A stretch of DNA of 59,802 nt from Cyanobium sp. FGCU52 (GCA_024958715.1 JANWUS010000072.1:1-59802); one strand, 5' to 3'; shown: positions 47,821 to 56,043, counted from the stretch's first letter. Numbers and translations: made by a program. Notes: a model not told the origin generated them from the sequence alone.

Positions 47821-48975
47821 TCATGCCTCTCCGAACCGTTGCAAGATGGCGTACTTTAGTAGCAATGACACGAATTGTTCATCAATTAATTCGTGTTTCC
47901 GCAATGGCAGTACTCTGGCTAAATTGGACGGCTTAAAGGTGGTTGCTCCGGCGATGTACGGAATATAGGACTTGCAACCTTGCACAATACGACGTTGAAC
48001 AATTGAGTGATAACGTCCTCGACTTCGGTCGATGATGAGTTTATTTGGCTCTACTACACGCACACCCTCAATACCAAGAACTTTGAGGCTGGCATCAAGC
48101 CACCAACCATAAGTCCTTGATTGGGGTGGCACTAAATGATAGACCTCACGCCAACAAGAAGGCAAGTGAGCAAGCTCGACCATGGCGTCTATTACGAAAT
48201 CAACTGAAGCAATCGTGAGGATAGAATGTTGACGTCCCGGAACATCAATCGGCAAGTAAAGCAAATTACCGCACATTTTAATTCCAGCTTGTTGCAAGAA
48301 CTGGCTTTCGCCGTTAATCTCATTCAAGACAGCATCTCTAAACCGCCAAAACTCCCGCATAAAACCGTAATAACCAGAAAAACCGTTAATGGAACCATCT
48401 CGTGCATCACCGACAACAATAGGCGGACGAAAGATAATCCAGTTGAGGGTGGAAGCTGTCACCAACTGCTCAGCCATAAATTTTGACTCTTCATACGGGT
48501 TATTGAACATCTGTCCTACATTCGGGTGAGGCACTTCTGCGCCGACGCCGACATAGTCCCCAAATAAGAAAGCTGTACTAACGTGGCAAAAGTTTTCGAT
48601 ACCGAGCAATTCGGCAGTGGCGATAGCATTGGCTGTTCCTGTCAGGTTGGTACAGTGAATTTTATCCCTCAGGCGTGGATCAAATCGTGTGTCGCCGGCG
48701 CAGTGCCAAAACATTTGGCATTCGCCCCTGAGAAAGGAACCTGTTTCTGCACTTAAGCCGCAATTGGGTCGACATACATCACCCTCGACAACTTTGACCC
48801 TCTGCAATCCTTCTGCTCCAAGTGCGTTATTCAGTACTCGTGTGATGCGAGATAAAGCTGAAATGCTTGAACTAGAACGAGCCAACACGACCACATTCCA
48901 ACCGGCTTTGACCAGAGCTTCAACAAGGCGACTCCCAACTATTCCAGTTGCGCCGGTTACAAATGCTGTTTGCAT
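47821..48975 (-). CDS. extended SDR / thioester-reductase-like protein
   Basis: The 384-residue protein opens with FVTGATGIVGSRLVEAL, an NAD(P)-binding Rossmann motif. It has CHVSTAFLFGDY with a Ser, and NPYEESKFMAEQLV with the YxxxK-type pair, as in male-sterility/thioester-reductase-like SDR enzymes. Base composition is much poorer in GC than the neighbours, so it is probably acquired by transfer. It lies inside the insertion that splits mcrC, next to an IS5-type element. Substrate unknown. Confidence 0.75.
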   Translation of the reverse strand: MQTAFVTGATGIVGSRLVEALVKAGWNVVVLARSSSSISALSRITRVLNNALGAEGLQRVKVVEGDVCRPNCGLSAETGSFLRGECQMFWHCAGDTRFDPRLRDKIHCTNLTGTANAIATAELLGIENFCHVSTAFLFGDYVGVGAEVPHPNVGQMFNNPYEESKFMAEQLVTASTLNWIIFRPPIVVGDARDGSINGFSGYYGFMREFWRFRDAVLNEINGESQFLQQAGIKMCGNLLYLPIDVPGRQHSILTIASVDFVIDAMVELAHLPSCWREVYHLVPPQSRTYGWWLDASLKVLGIEGVRVVEPNKLIIDRSRGRYHSIVQRRIVQGCKSYIPYIAGATTFKPSNLARVLPLRKHELIDEQFVSLLLKYAILQRFGEA

Positions 48976-49294
48976 AGTCGATTACTCGTTTGTGCATTTC
49001 CTGTGTTCCGCGTAGTGTAGCAATGCTCGCAGCGGGCTAAGGAGACTCTGGAAAACCCAACAATCCTGCGCGAGAATGGCCCTGTGATCGCAGGCGTGAA
49101 CTGGCTTCATGGGCACCAAGCAGTTTGGTTTTGGTGATTCCGAGCAGTCGACGGCCAAAAAGCGCACCAGGCGCGAGCGCTTCCTGGCTGAGATGGAGGC
49201 GGTTGTGCCGTGGAAGGCGCTGGTTGATCTGATCGAGCCCCACTACCCCAGGACCAGCAGCAAGGGAGGACGGCCTCCGTACCCGCTGGAGACG

Positions 49295-49319
49295 TAGCCC
49301 TCGGCTTCCGCGAAGCGGT
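49295..49319 (+). repeat. small dispersed repeat-like insert, copy 1
   Basis: TAGCCCTCGGCTTCCGCGA then AGCGGT lies exactly where relatives read ETMLRIHLL. It has a GCTTC/GAAGC stem. It resembles copy 2 in the same gene and the very small mobile repeats known from cyanobacteria. Confidence 0.6.
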
Positions 49320-49675
49320 TGCTGCGGATCCATCTGCTGCAGCAGTGGTACGACCTGAGCGATCCGGCGATGGAGGATGCGTTGATCGAGGTGGCAACGA
49401 TGCGCCGTTTCGCCGGCATCGCCCTGATCACCGACCGGATCCCAGATGAGACCACGATCCTGGCGTTTCGGCACCTGCTGGAGCAGAACGATCTGGGAGA
49501 GCAGATTTTCGAAGCCGTGAAGGCGCACCTCAAGGCCAACGGAATGGCGATGAAGCAGGGCACGATCGTCGATGCCACCATCATCGCGGCACCAAGCTCC
49601 ACCAAGAACGAGAAGCGGGAGCGGGATCCGGAGATGCACCAGACCAAGAAAGGCAACCAGTGGTACTTCGGCATG

Positions 49676-49698
49676 TAGCCGCAGGCCCGCGAAGCGGT
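49676..49698 (+). repeat. small dispersed repeat-like insert, copy 2
   Basis: TAGCCGCAGGCCCGCGA then AGCGGT interrupts YFGMKVHVG after the Met codon. It shares the TAGCC start, a GGC core and the CGCGAAGCGGT end with copy 1, 357 bp upstream. Confidence 0.6.
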
Positions 49699-50308
49699 AG
49701 GTGCACGTCGGGGTGGAGAGCGAGAGCGGCCTGATCCATTCAGTGGAAACGACGGCCGCCAATGTGCATGACCTCACACCGGCAGCTGAGCTGGTGCACG
49801 GTGAGGAGACAGTGGTCTACGCGGATGCCGGATACCAAGGAATTGAGAAGCGGCCAGAGATGCAAAGCCGATGCATCGGTTTCCGGGTTGCCATGCGCCC
49901 AGGCAAGCGCCGGGCCTTATCCGATACACCCGAGGGGCGAGTGGATGATCTGATCGAGACGGCCAAGGCACACTTTCGCTCCAAGGTGGAGCATCCATTC
50001 CGCGTGATCAAACGGCAGTTCGGCTTTCAGAAGACCCGGCTGCGGGGCATGCTCAAGAACAGCTGCAAGGTGAAGGTGCTGGCAGCCCTTTCCAACCTGT
50101 TCATGGCGCGGCATCAGTTGCTATGCAGGACATGATTGGGGGCGTGGTGTGCCCATCCGGGGCAAAAACCGCCCCAAACGGGCGAGATTTAGCTTGCAAA
50201 GAGGGGAAATCAGGCTGATTGAGACCTGATCGGCGTTCGAACTGTTCATCAGGGACAAATCGAGGCCAGGCGCCCTCCCTGGGCGCTCGTTGTCCAGAGG
50301 TTCCCCTA

Positions 50309-50918
50309 ACGCCCTTTCGTAGAGCCGCCTGAGCCAGTGCACGCAGCGCTGGGGATCGAGCAGGGCATGGGGGCCGGCCTCCTCGGTGGGCAGGGCCAGA
50401 TCCATCGCCAGGCGGGCGGCCGCGAGCATCGCCTGGTCGGCCTGGTCGTGCAGGCCAAAGCGCTCGCCGCTGATCTGCCGGCGGCTGGGGGCCTCTCCCA
50501 CCACCCCCTAGCGGTGCAGGCCATGGGCGAGGCTCCGGCAGCGATGGGCGAGCTCGGGCTTGTGCACCAGCCAGGCCACGCTGTGTAGGGCCGTGCGCAC
50601 AAAGCGGTTGCGGGGGCTGTCGACCGTGAGCTCCTCGAAGCGGCAGGCGATGCGGCCCTGGGCCAGCAGCTGACCGCGGGCGGTGGCGAGGTGATCGATG
50701 CGGCCGCGCACGCGGCTGAGCACGGCCCCGCGCTGGCGGAAGGCGGTGGAGAGCTGGCGGCGCTGGCGCTGCTCCACCGCCCGGGCCAGGATCTCGGCCA
50801 TCAGATCGGGGATCTCCTCGGGCAGGTCTTCGGCAGCGAGCAGAGCAGGTGCGGCCGCCTTGCCGAGATCGGAGGCATAGAGCATCAGCCACCAGATGTT
50901 GCGGACGGGGATGCTCAT
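50309..50918 (-). pseudogene. mcrC: mcrC, N-terminal fragment with in-frame TAG
   Basis: The frame starts MSIPVRNIWWLMLYASDLGK, the McrC N terminus, with FRQRGAVLSRVRGRIDHLAT and PRNRFVRTALHSVAWLV. TAG at 50508-50510 interrupts it after AHGLHR; the same frame continues (GVVGEAPSRRQISGERFGL, WLRRLYER). Homology ends near 50309, where the GGFYR segment found at 47720 should follow. It starts 7 bp after the ATPase gene, in one operon. Confidence 0.75.
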
Positions 50919-50925
50919 GGCTGCC

Positions 50926-52191
50926 TTACAACGCCAGCCTGGCCGTGCCGGTCATCAGGTATCGAATCGCTTCCCGGCCTCGGCGCGGCAACGCTTCAAC
51001 AGCACCGGCCTCGATCAACTGCTGCAGGGTCTGCGACACCGAGGGCTGCTTCACGGCCCACAACGCCACGAGTTGCGCCTGGGTCTGCATGGACGCCGGA
51101 TCCACCTGTGCCCAGGCCACGAGCCGCTCCCAGGCTGACTCACCTAGCTGGTCCTGCAGCTCCGCCTGGTTGCGTTGCCGCAACGTGAGCAGCAGATCGT
51201 CCAGGCCCACGGGCGCCACGTCAGCACCGGCGCTGGTGAGGCCCAGCAAGGCCGTGATGCCATCCTCCAGGGCCTTCAACAGGCCGCGCAGATCCCCTCG
51301 GAACAGCTCGTAGAGCCTCTGCACCACCGCATCAGCCACGGGGGGCCGCCATGGCTTGCCCGCATCCAGCTGCAGTGCCTCGTAGCGATGGGCCAGCAAC
51401 TGCTTCACTTCATCCAGCTCCAGAGGTTCCAGCACCAGGGGATCGCTGAACACCGAGCGGATCTGGGTGTGGCTCTGCACCACCGTGCGCACCGCATCAG
51501 TGGTGCCCACCACGATCAGATGCAGGCCGTCGTGCAGCAGGGCCTGATCGCGGATCCCCCGCAGCAGATCGGCGGCCCGCGAGGCGTCTGCCTCGCTGAG
51601 ATTTTCGAGGTTGTTGAGATGCAGCACGATGCCGCGAGCGCCACGGCCGATGGCGTAGCGCAACAGATCACGCAACACGCGCGGTCCATCCAGCAGCAAG
51701 GCCCCTGGCGGCGTGGCCACGCTTTCGCTCTGGCTGCCGCCCAGCCCCACACCAAAGGCCGACAGCGTGAGCCCGCCACCCCGCAGGCGGACGCTGCGCA
51801 CCAGCTGCTGCGCGGCTTCCACCTCAGGCCCCGCTGCTGTGGGGCAGTTGGCCAGCACGGCATCGTAGACACCCGAAAGCAGCTGCCCCAGCAGGTGCTC
51901 ACTGGCGCCCTCGGCGCTCATCGGGATGATCTCATCGGAGCTCCATTACCCCTCCGCCTGGGCATCGGCCTTCACCGTTTGCACCAGGGTGGTTTTGCCG
52001 ATGCCCGGCCGGCCGGACACCGCCTGGCGGGAGCTGGCACTGCTGCCGATCGTGGTGAGCAGCCGCCGCCGCTCCTGTTGCCGGCCTACAAACAGGCGCA
52101 GCGGCGTGGCCTCCGAATCCGCCCGCAACGTGGCCTGGAAGAAGGGCGACGAGCGCAGGTTGTACAGGCCCCAGAGGTTGGGCAGCGGCAT
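50926..52191 (-). pseudogene. AAA+ ATPase with C-terminal winged helix, in-frame TAA
   Basis: The conceptual 421-residue protein starts MPLPNLWGLYNLRSSPFFQA and has RLFVGRQQERRRLL, Walker A SGRPGIGKTTLVQ and a Walker B-like strand IVLHLNNLENLSEAD. The C-terminal helices (LVALWAVKQPSVSQTLQQLI, EAGAVEALPRRGREAIRYL) look like a winged helix. This is the Orc1/Cdc6-like or STAND-like layout. TAA at 51946-51948 interrupts it in ADAQAEG-stop-WSSDEIIPMSAEG; one base change would restore Tyr. It directly precedes mcrC (7 bp). Confidence 0.65.
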
Positions 52192-52199
52192 CGCTGGAG

Positions 52200-52259
52200 G
52201 TATTGGCAGGGGGCGTCAGCCAGCCAATACTGGCCAGGTATTGGCGGAAATGCCAATAT
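52200..52259. promoter_or_regulatory. cluster of four GTATTGGC sites in alternating orientation
   Basis: GTATTGGC occurs at 52200-52207 and 52238-52245. Its complement GCCAATAC occurs at 52223-52230 and GCCAATAT at 52252-52259. The cluster ends 9 bp before the ATPase start codon. Arrangement and position suggest an operator for this operon. Confidence 0.5.
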
Positions 52260-52374
52260 CTGGGCCGAGGCTGTCGGTGCAAGGGGTGGCCAACAGGATT
52301 CGCCGGATCTCTGCCGTGCTTGTGTTGCCAACCACGAGCCAGATCACTTTCGGCGGCGCCCCGCGCAGCAGCGC
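52216..52374 (-). pseudogene. fragment of a DUF5615 PIN-like toxin
   Basis: Directly after the DUF433 stop the frame gives ALLRGAPPKVIWLVVGNTST and AEIRRILL, the C-terminal part of DUF5615 (VapC45-like) toxins. It then runs into the GTATTGGC cluster. The first two thirds with the catalytic Asp residues and the true end are missing. Confidence 0.65.
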
Positions 52375-52566
52375 TCAGGCCACGGTGAGTTCGCTGAGCC
52401 GCTTCTCCCGCTCAGCGGCATAGCGCAAAACAGCCTGAATGTGGGCGGGTTGCAGATCAGGAAAATCGGCGAGGATGGAGTGCTGGCTCATGCCGCTGGC
52501 GAGATACTCGAGCACATCGGCAACCGTGATGCGCGTTCCGGCCAGGCAGGGTTTGCCGCTGCGCAC
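52375..52566 (-). CDS. DUF433 antitoxin, copy 1
   Basis: The 63-residue frame reads RSGKPCLAGTRITVADVLEY, LASGMSQHSILADFPDLQPA and HIQAVLRYAAERE, the DUF433 fold found next to DUF5615 toxins. Relatives begin about 8 residues earlier; in frame upstream there is ITCTPGV and a CTG (52585-52587) but no ATG, so the start may be CTG or GTG, or may be lost. Confidence 0.65.
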   Translation of the reverse strand: MRSGKPCLAGTRITVADVLEYLASGMSQHSILADFPDLQPAHIQAVLRYAAEREKRLSELTVA

Positions 52567-52705
52567 GCCGGGCGTGCAGGTGATCAGCGGGGCAGGTCAT
52601 GCGACCGGAGCGACGAACGTGCTGATCGGCATGGGTCCATCTGCTGCCGGCTGGGTGGATCTCCGACGACGCTCTGCAGCCGCAGCCCATGGGCCAAGCT
52701 CCTGC

Positions 52706-53008
52706 TCATCCGATCAGGGCCTGGACCTGCACGATCAGGGCTTCGGCGCGGTCGCACCACCCGGTGCGATCGAGGCTGAGATCCTCGGGCTCATCCTCGT
52801 AGCGGTACTGCACCGCGAAGCTGGTGAACGCCCGCAGTGGAAGCCATTCGCTGGTGTCGACACCAGCCTGCTCCAACAGCAACAACAGGCGGGCAATGTC
52901 ATGCGTGGCCGGGGGCTTGGAGCCGGTGGCGTGGATCCAGGCCTTGAGGGTTTTCTCCAGGCACTGCTGAGCCGCCCAGCCCCAGCTGAGTTCTTCAGGG
53001 CTGGCCAT
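52706..53008 (-). CDS. HEPN-domain protein (toxin), copy 2, lacking helix 1
   Basis: The 100-residue frame has MASPEELSWGWAAQQCLEKT, ATGSKPPATHDIARLLLLLE and LDRTGWCDRAEALIVQVQAL. Compared with copy 1 it lacks about 24 residues between the start and SWGW, the first HEPN helix. The usual Arg of the RxxxxH motif reads Lys (KPPATH). It overlaps its MNT partner by 14 bp. The frame is open, but the toxin may be inactive. Confidence 0.7.
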   Translation of the reverse strand: MASPEELSWGWAAQQCLEKTLKAWIHATGSKPPATHDIARLLLLLEQAGVDTSEWLPLRAFTSFAVQYRYEDEPEDLSLDRTGWCDRAEALIVQVQALIG

Positions 53009-53342
53009 CGAGCAGCACGCCGTCGCGCAGGGCCTCATGCACCAGCGAGCCTGGCTCCAGGGCACGTCGTGCCAGTTCGCTGCGGGAGTGAAGCACCAGA
53101 TCGACCGAGAGATCGGGTTGGGCCACGGCCCCCCACAGCTCGGCCAGCAAGGCGAAGCGGTCGTGCTGTGCCAGCCAGGCGTCGGGCGCGGTGATCAGCA
53201 GGTCGACATCCGAATCAGGGCGGGCTGTGCCCTGTGCCCGCGAGCCGAAAAGACGAACCTCAGCGGCGGGGATCAGCTGATGAATCGCAGCGGCCATGGA
53301 GGCAAGCCGCTGCTGCATCGGTGGCGCTGCGCTGATGGTCAT
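52995..53342 (-). CDS. MNT-type nucleotidyltransferase (antitoxin), copy 2
   Basis: The 115-residue protein has VRLFGSRAQGTARPDSDVDL with the GSxAxG and DxD metal site, and is the same length as copy 1 at 42736. It would AMPylate the HEPN partner encoded downstream. Met 53342 aligns with the start of copy 1; two Met codons up to 53369 are possible. Confidence 0.84.
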   Translation of the reverse strand: MTISAAPPMQQRLASMAAAIHQLIPAAEVRLFGSRAQGTARPDSDVDLLITAPDAWLAQHDRFALLAELWGAVAQPDLSVDLVLHSRSELARRALEPGSLVHEALRDGVLLDGQP

Positions 53343-53431
53343 GGACCCATTCTGCTGCCGCATGCCCACAGGGGAAGTGACCCCGGCTGAGCCCAGGAGC
53401 GATAGCGTTGCTATCAGCCTGGGGCACCGTA

Positions 53432-53668
53432 ATGGCTGACCTGTTGATCCGGGGCGTTGATGAGGCCCTCGTCCAGGCGCTCAAGAAGCGGGCCGGAGCC
53501 CATGGCCGCAGCCAGGAAGCCGAATTGCGGGCCATCCTGTCTGCCGCGCTGCTGAGCCCGCCGAGGCGCAACCTGGCTGAGCTGCTGGCTGCGATGCCTG
53601 ATGTGGGTCAGGACTCTGACTTCGATCGCCCGGCTGATTCAGCCGAGGCCAGCGATGTTTTTGGTTGA
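53432..53668 (+). CDS. FitA-like antitoxin, copy 2
   Basis: The 78-residue protein starts MADLLIRGVDEALVQALKKR and AGAHGRSQEAELRAIL, a ribbon-helix-helix DNA-binding domain. The acidic tail (MPDVGQDSDFDRPADS) would bind a FitB toxin. It lies on the opposite strand to mcrB and the HEPN module. It is complete, and its toxin start overlaps it by 14 bp. Confidence 0.78.
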   Translation: MADLLIRGVDEALVQALKKRAGAHGRSQEAELRAILSAALLSPPRRNLAELLAAMPDVGQDSDFDRPADSAEASDVFG

Positions 53669-53802
53669 CACCCTACGTGATCAGCGAGGCCCCCAAAGGG
53701 CGCCGCTCTTGCTCTGCTGCACGCCACACCGTGGTGACCCGCAACACCGAAGACTTCGGCGGTACGGGGGTGCGTCTGTTGAATCCGTTTGAAGCCAGGT
53801 GA
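53655..53802 (+). pseudogene. FitB (PIN) toxin reduced to its two ends
   Basis: ATG 53655 gives MFLVDT, the first PIN strand. A frame change then gives YVISEAPKGRR, followed directly by the C-terminal end ARHTVVTRNTEDFGGTGVRL and LNPFEAR. In FitB about 80-90 residues separate these parts. The middle of the toxin is deleted. Confidence 0.7.
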
Positions 53803-53835
53803 TGGGGCCCAGTGGTTGGCTCCTCCGCCCCCACC

Positions 53836-56043
53836 TCACCACCCCTCCAGCAACCGCTCCGCCTCCCGCTGGGCCTGCTCGGGCGCATCAAACCAGTACT
53901 CCTGCAGCAGGGGTTTGAGTTCGCTGTCCACCACCTCGGCGAACCAGTCGCGGCTGGAGCGGCCGTCGAGGCTCTGGTGGGGGGTGACGTAGCTGTGGCC
54001 GATGCAGAAGGCCTGGCCGAGGCGGCTGTCGGCGCTGATGGTGGCGTTGAGCCGCTCCAGGCGCTGCTCGATCTCGCGGGCGGCGCCGGGCTCCATCTGG
54101 CGCGTGTCGACGACGTAGGTGCGCCAGGGTTCGCCGAGACTCGGCTCCAGGTTGATGAAGGCGAAGCGGCGGCGGAAGGCCAGATCCACCAGGGCCAGGG
54201 AGCGGTCGGCGGTGTTCATGGTGCCGATCACGAACAGGTTTTCGGGCACATGCACGGGGCGGTGCACGCCATCGGCATCGGGGTAGCCGAGCTGCATGGC
54301 GTCGCGGGGGGTGCGCTTGCCGGCCTCCAGCAGGGTGAGCAGCTCCCCGAAGATCTGGGCGGGGTTGCCGCGGTTGATCTCCTCGATCACCAGCACGTGG
54401 CGCTGGGATGGAGCGGCCAGGGCGGCGGACACCATCTGCAGGAACACGCCGTCGTGGAGGGTGAGGGTGCCGGAGCCGGCAGGACGCCAGCCGCGCACGA
54501 AGTCTTCGTAGGAGAGGTTGGGGTGGAACTGCACGCTGCGCAGCTGGGGCTCCTGGGCGTCGTGGCCGATCAGGGCCTTGGCCAGGCGACGGGCCAGCCA
54601 GGTTTTGCCGGTGCCGGGCGGACCCTGGAGGATCAGGTTTTTCTTGTCGTGCCAGCGCTGCAGGATCGCCTCAAGCCGCTCCGGGGGCTGGAAGCAGCCA
54701 TCGGCCACGATGTCGCTGATGCCATAAGGCGCCAGCGGGGGCGGTAGCGGTTCCTCTGCGGGGCTGGCCTCCTCGTCGGTGTCGTCGTCGCTTGTTGCGC
54801 TGGAGCCGGTGTAAGTCCAGGCCTCCAGGGAGAGCTCGGGGAAGGAGTGCACCGGGAAGTCGGGTTCCTCGAAGCGCTGCCGCAGGGTGGTGATCAGCTG
54901 GAGCAGATCGCTGGCGCTGCAGCGGTTCCTGGGGCCGTGCCAGCTGAGGGGCAGGCGCAGCTTGTCGGCCAGGTAGCCCCTGGAGTTGCCATCAAGGCTG
55001 AGGAACGACCAGGGGCGGCACCAGACCAGCCCGAAGCTGAGGTTCCAGGCCACGCCGTAGAGCTCCATCGCCGCATCGAAGGCGGCCCGAAAGGGCCCCT
55101 GGGGCTGCTCGTCTTCCGCGTCGGCCAGCTGGAGGCCGAGGGCAAACACCTGCCAGAGCTTGTCGATGTGGCTGGGGTCGCGGTCTTTGGCGTAGGGGAA
55201 GAACCACGACTTCTGGTTGTTGAGCACCGGGATGCCCTCGAAGCTCTGGGGCACCGGTTCGCCCACCCCCAGGAACCCGGCCAGCTCGGCGGCGAGGGCC
55301 TGACGCCAGCTATCGCGGATGCCGCGATTGAACAGGCCGAACAGGGTGAAGGGGTCGATGTCCTGGATGAAGCCCTTGCTGCCATCGGCGAACTGATCGC
55401 CGCTGAGCAGGTTCAGGGCTTCGTGGCGGGGTTGCGCCTGCTGGAGGAACTGGATCAGGGGTTGGCGGTTGTGCTGGTGCTGCAGCAAGCCATCGGCCAG
55501 CGCCGCGTAGAAGCGGGTCCACTGGAAGCGGGGATGGTCTTCGGCGCCGCTGCCGAAGCGCTCGCGCCAGAAGGGATCGTTGCGGAAGCGATCGAGATCC
55601 TGGGGTTGCTCGGCAAAGGTGAAGGCGATCAGGGCGTCGGTTTTCCAGTCGCCGGGCGACACCTTCCAGATGGTGGCCTGGTAGGTGTAGAAGTACCACT
55701 CCCGCGGCGGGCTCAGGCGCTGCCAGTGCACGCGCACCTGGCGGCCATCGCCGCTGTTTTCAGCGATCACGCCGGTGGCTTTGATCGCCATCACCGACAC
55801 GGTGTGGCCGGCGTTATCAAACGGCAGGTTGTGCTTGCGGATGTAGGCGGCCTTGATGGCGATGCGCTCCCCCATGCGCATGGAGCGCACCTGGGCAGCG
55901 ATGCGGTCGTCGTCGAAGCCGTGCTCCCAGATCCCTTCGTCGATGAAGCGATCGGTCTGATCGCGGCCATCCACCATGGCGCCGACGAACCAGCAGGGGG
56001 TAGAGCCCTGGGTGGCGCTGAGGGTGGAAGGGGCGGAATTCAT
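53836..56043 (-). CDS. mcrB: McrB-type AAA+ GTPase with N-terminal EVE-like domain
   Basis: The 735-residue protein has an N-terminal EVE/PUA-like domain (CWFVGAMVDG, GFDDDRIAAQVRSMRMGERI, TYQATIWKVSPGDW; residues 15-170) that would read modified DNA bases, and a middle region of unknown fold. The McrB motor follows: Walker A GPPGTGKTWLARRLA (about 470), VLVIEEINRGNPAQIFGELL and the signature MNTADRSLALVD. It is intact, while its nuclease partner McrC is broken, so restriction is probably lost. Two fragments of a second mcrB lie at 56785-56960 and 43100-43162. Confidence 0.88.
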   Translation of the reverse strand: MNSAPSTLSATQGSTPCWFVGAMVDGRDQTDRFIDEGIWEHGFDDDRIAAQVRSMRMGERIAIKAAYIRKHNLPFDNAGHTVSVMAIKATGVIAENSGDGRQVRVHWQRLSPPREWYFYTYQATIWKVSPGDWKTDALIAFTFAEQPQDLDRFRNDPFWRERFGSGAEDHPRFQWTRFYAALADGLLQHQHNRQPLIQFLQQAQPRHEALNLLSGDQFADGSKGFIQDIDPFTLFGLFNRGIRDSWRQALAAELAGFLGVGEPVPQSFEGIPVLNNQKSWFFPYAKDRDPSHIDKLWQVFALGLQLADAEDEQPQGPFRAAFDAAMELYGVAWNLSFGLVWCRPWSFLSLDGNSRGYLADKLRLPLSWHGPRNRCSASDLLQLITTLRQRFEEPDFPVHSFPELSLEAWTYTGSSATSDDDTDEEASPAEEPLPPPLAPYGISDIVADGCFQPPERLEAILQRWHDKKNLILQGPPGTGKTWLARRLAKALIGHDAQEPQLRSVQFHPNLSYEDFVRGWRPAGSGTLTLHDGVFLQMVSAALAAPSQRHVLVIEEINRGNPAQIFGELLTLLEAGKRTPRDAMQLGYPDADGVHRPVHVPENLFVIGTMNTADRSLALVDLAFRRRFAFINLEPSLGEPWRTYVVDTRQMEPGAAREIEQRLERLNATISADSRLGQAFCIGHSYVTPHQSLDGRSSRDWFAEVVDSELKPLLQEYWFDAPEQAQREAERLLEGW

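Larger units (their letters stand above)
49109..50135 (+). pseudogene. IS5-family transposase, interrupted by two small inserts
   Basis: Three consecutive pieces make a full transposase. Piece 1 (49109-49294) holds VVPWKALVDLIEPHYP and GGRPPYPLET. Piece 2 (49320-49675) holds [37 protein letters not shown] and [10 protein letters not shown]. Piece 3 (about 49699-50135) holds VHVGVESESGLIHSVETTAA, VVYADAGYQGIEKRPEM and VEHPFRVIKRQFGFQKTRLR. The DDE residues are in VDAT, YADAGY and the HPFRVIKRQFG region. The first insert adds 24 nt net (in frame) and the second about 22 (shifts frame); each starts with TAG. Confidence 0.8.
49037..50230 (+). mobile_element. IS5-type insertion sequence, inactive
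   Basis: The element contains a single IS5-family DDE transposase gene, interrupted twice. I could not find matching terminal inverted repeats: GGAGACTCTGGAAAAC near 49040 resembles an IS5 left end but has no clear partner on the right. The outer limits are therefore approximate, and the right end may be lost. Confidence 0.65.

Noticed and set aside
49037..50230. Defined terminal inverted repeats and target duplication of the IS5-type element
   Set aside because: No pair of matching ends could be found by eye, so exact borders are not claimed.
40270..52191. Stop-codon recoding as explanation of the three in-frame stops
   Set aside because: Both TAG and TAA are involved, other genes end normally with these codons, and many neighbours show unrelated damage.
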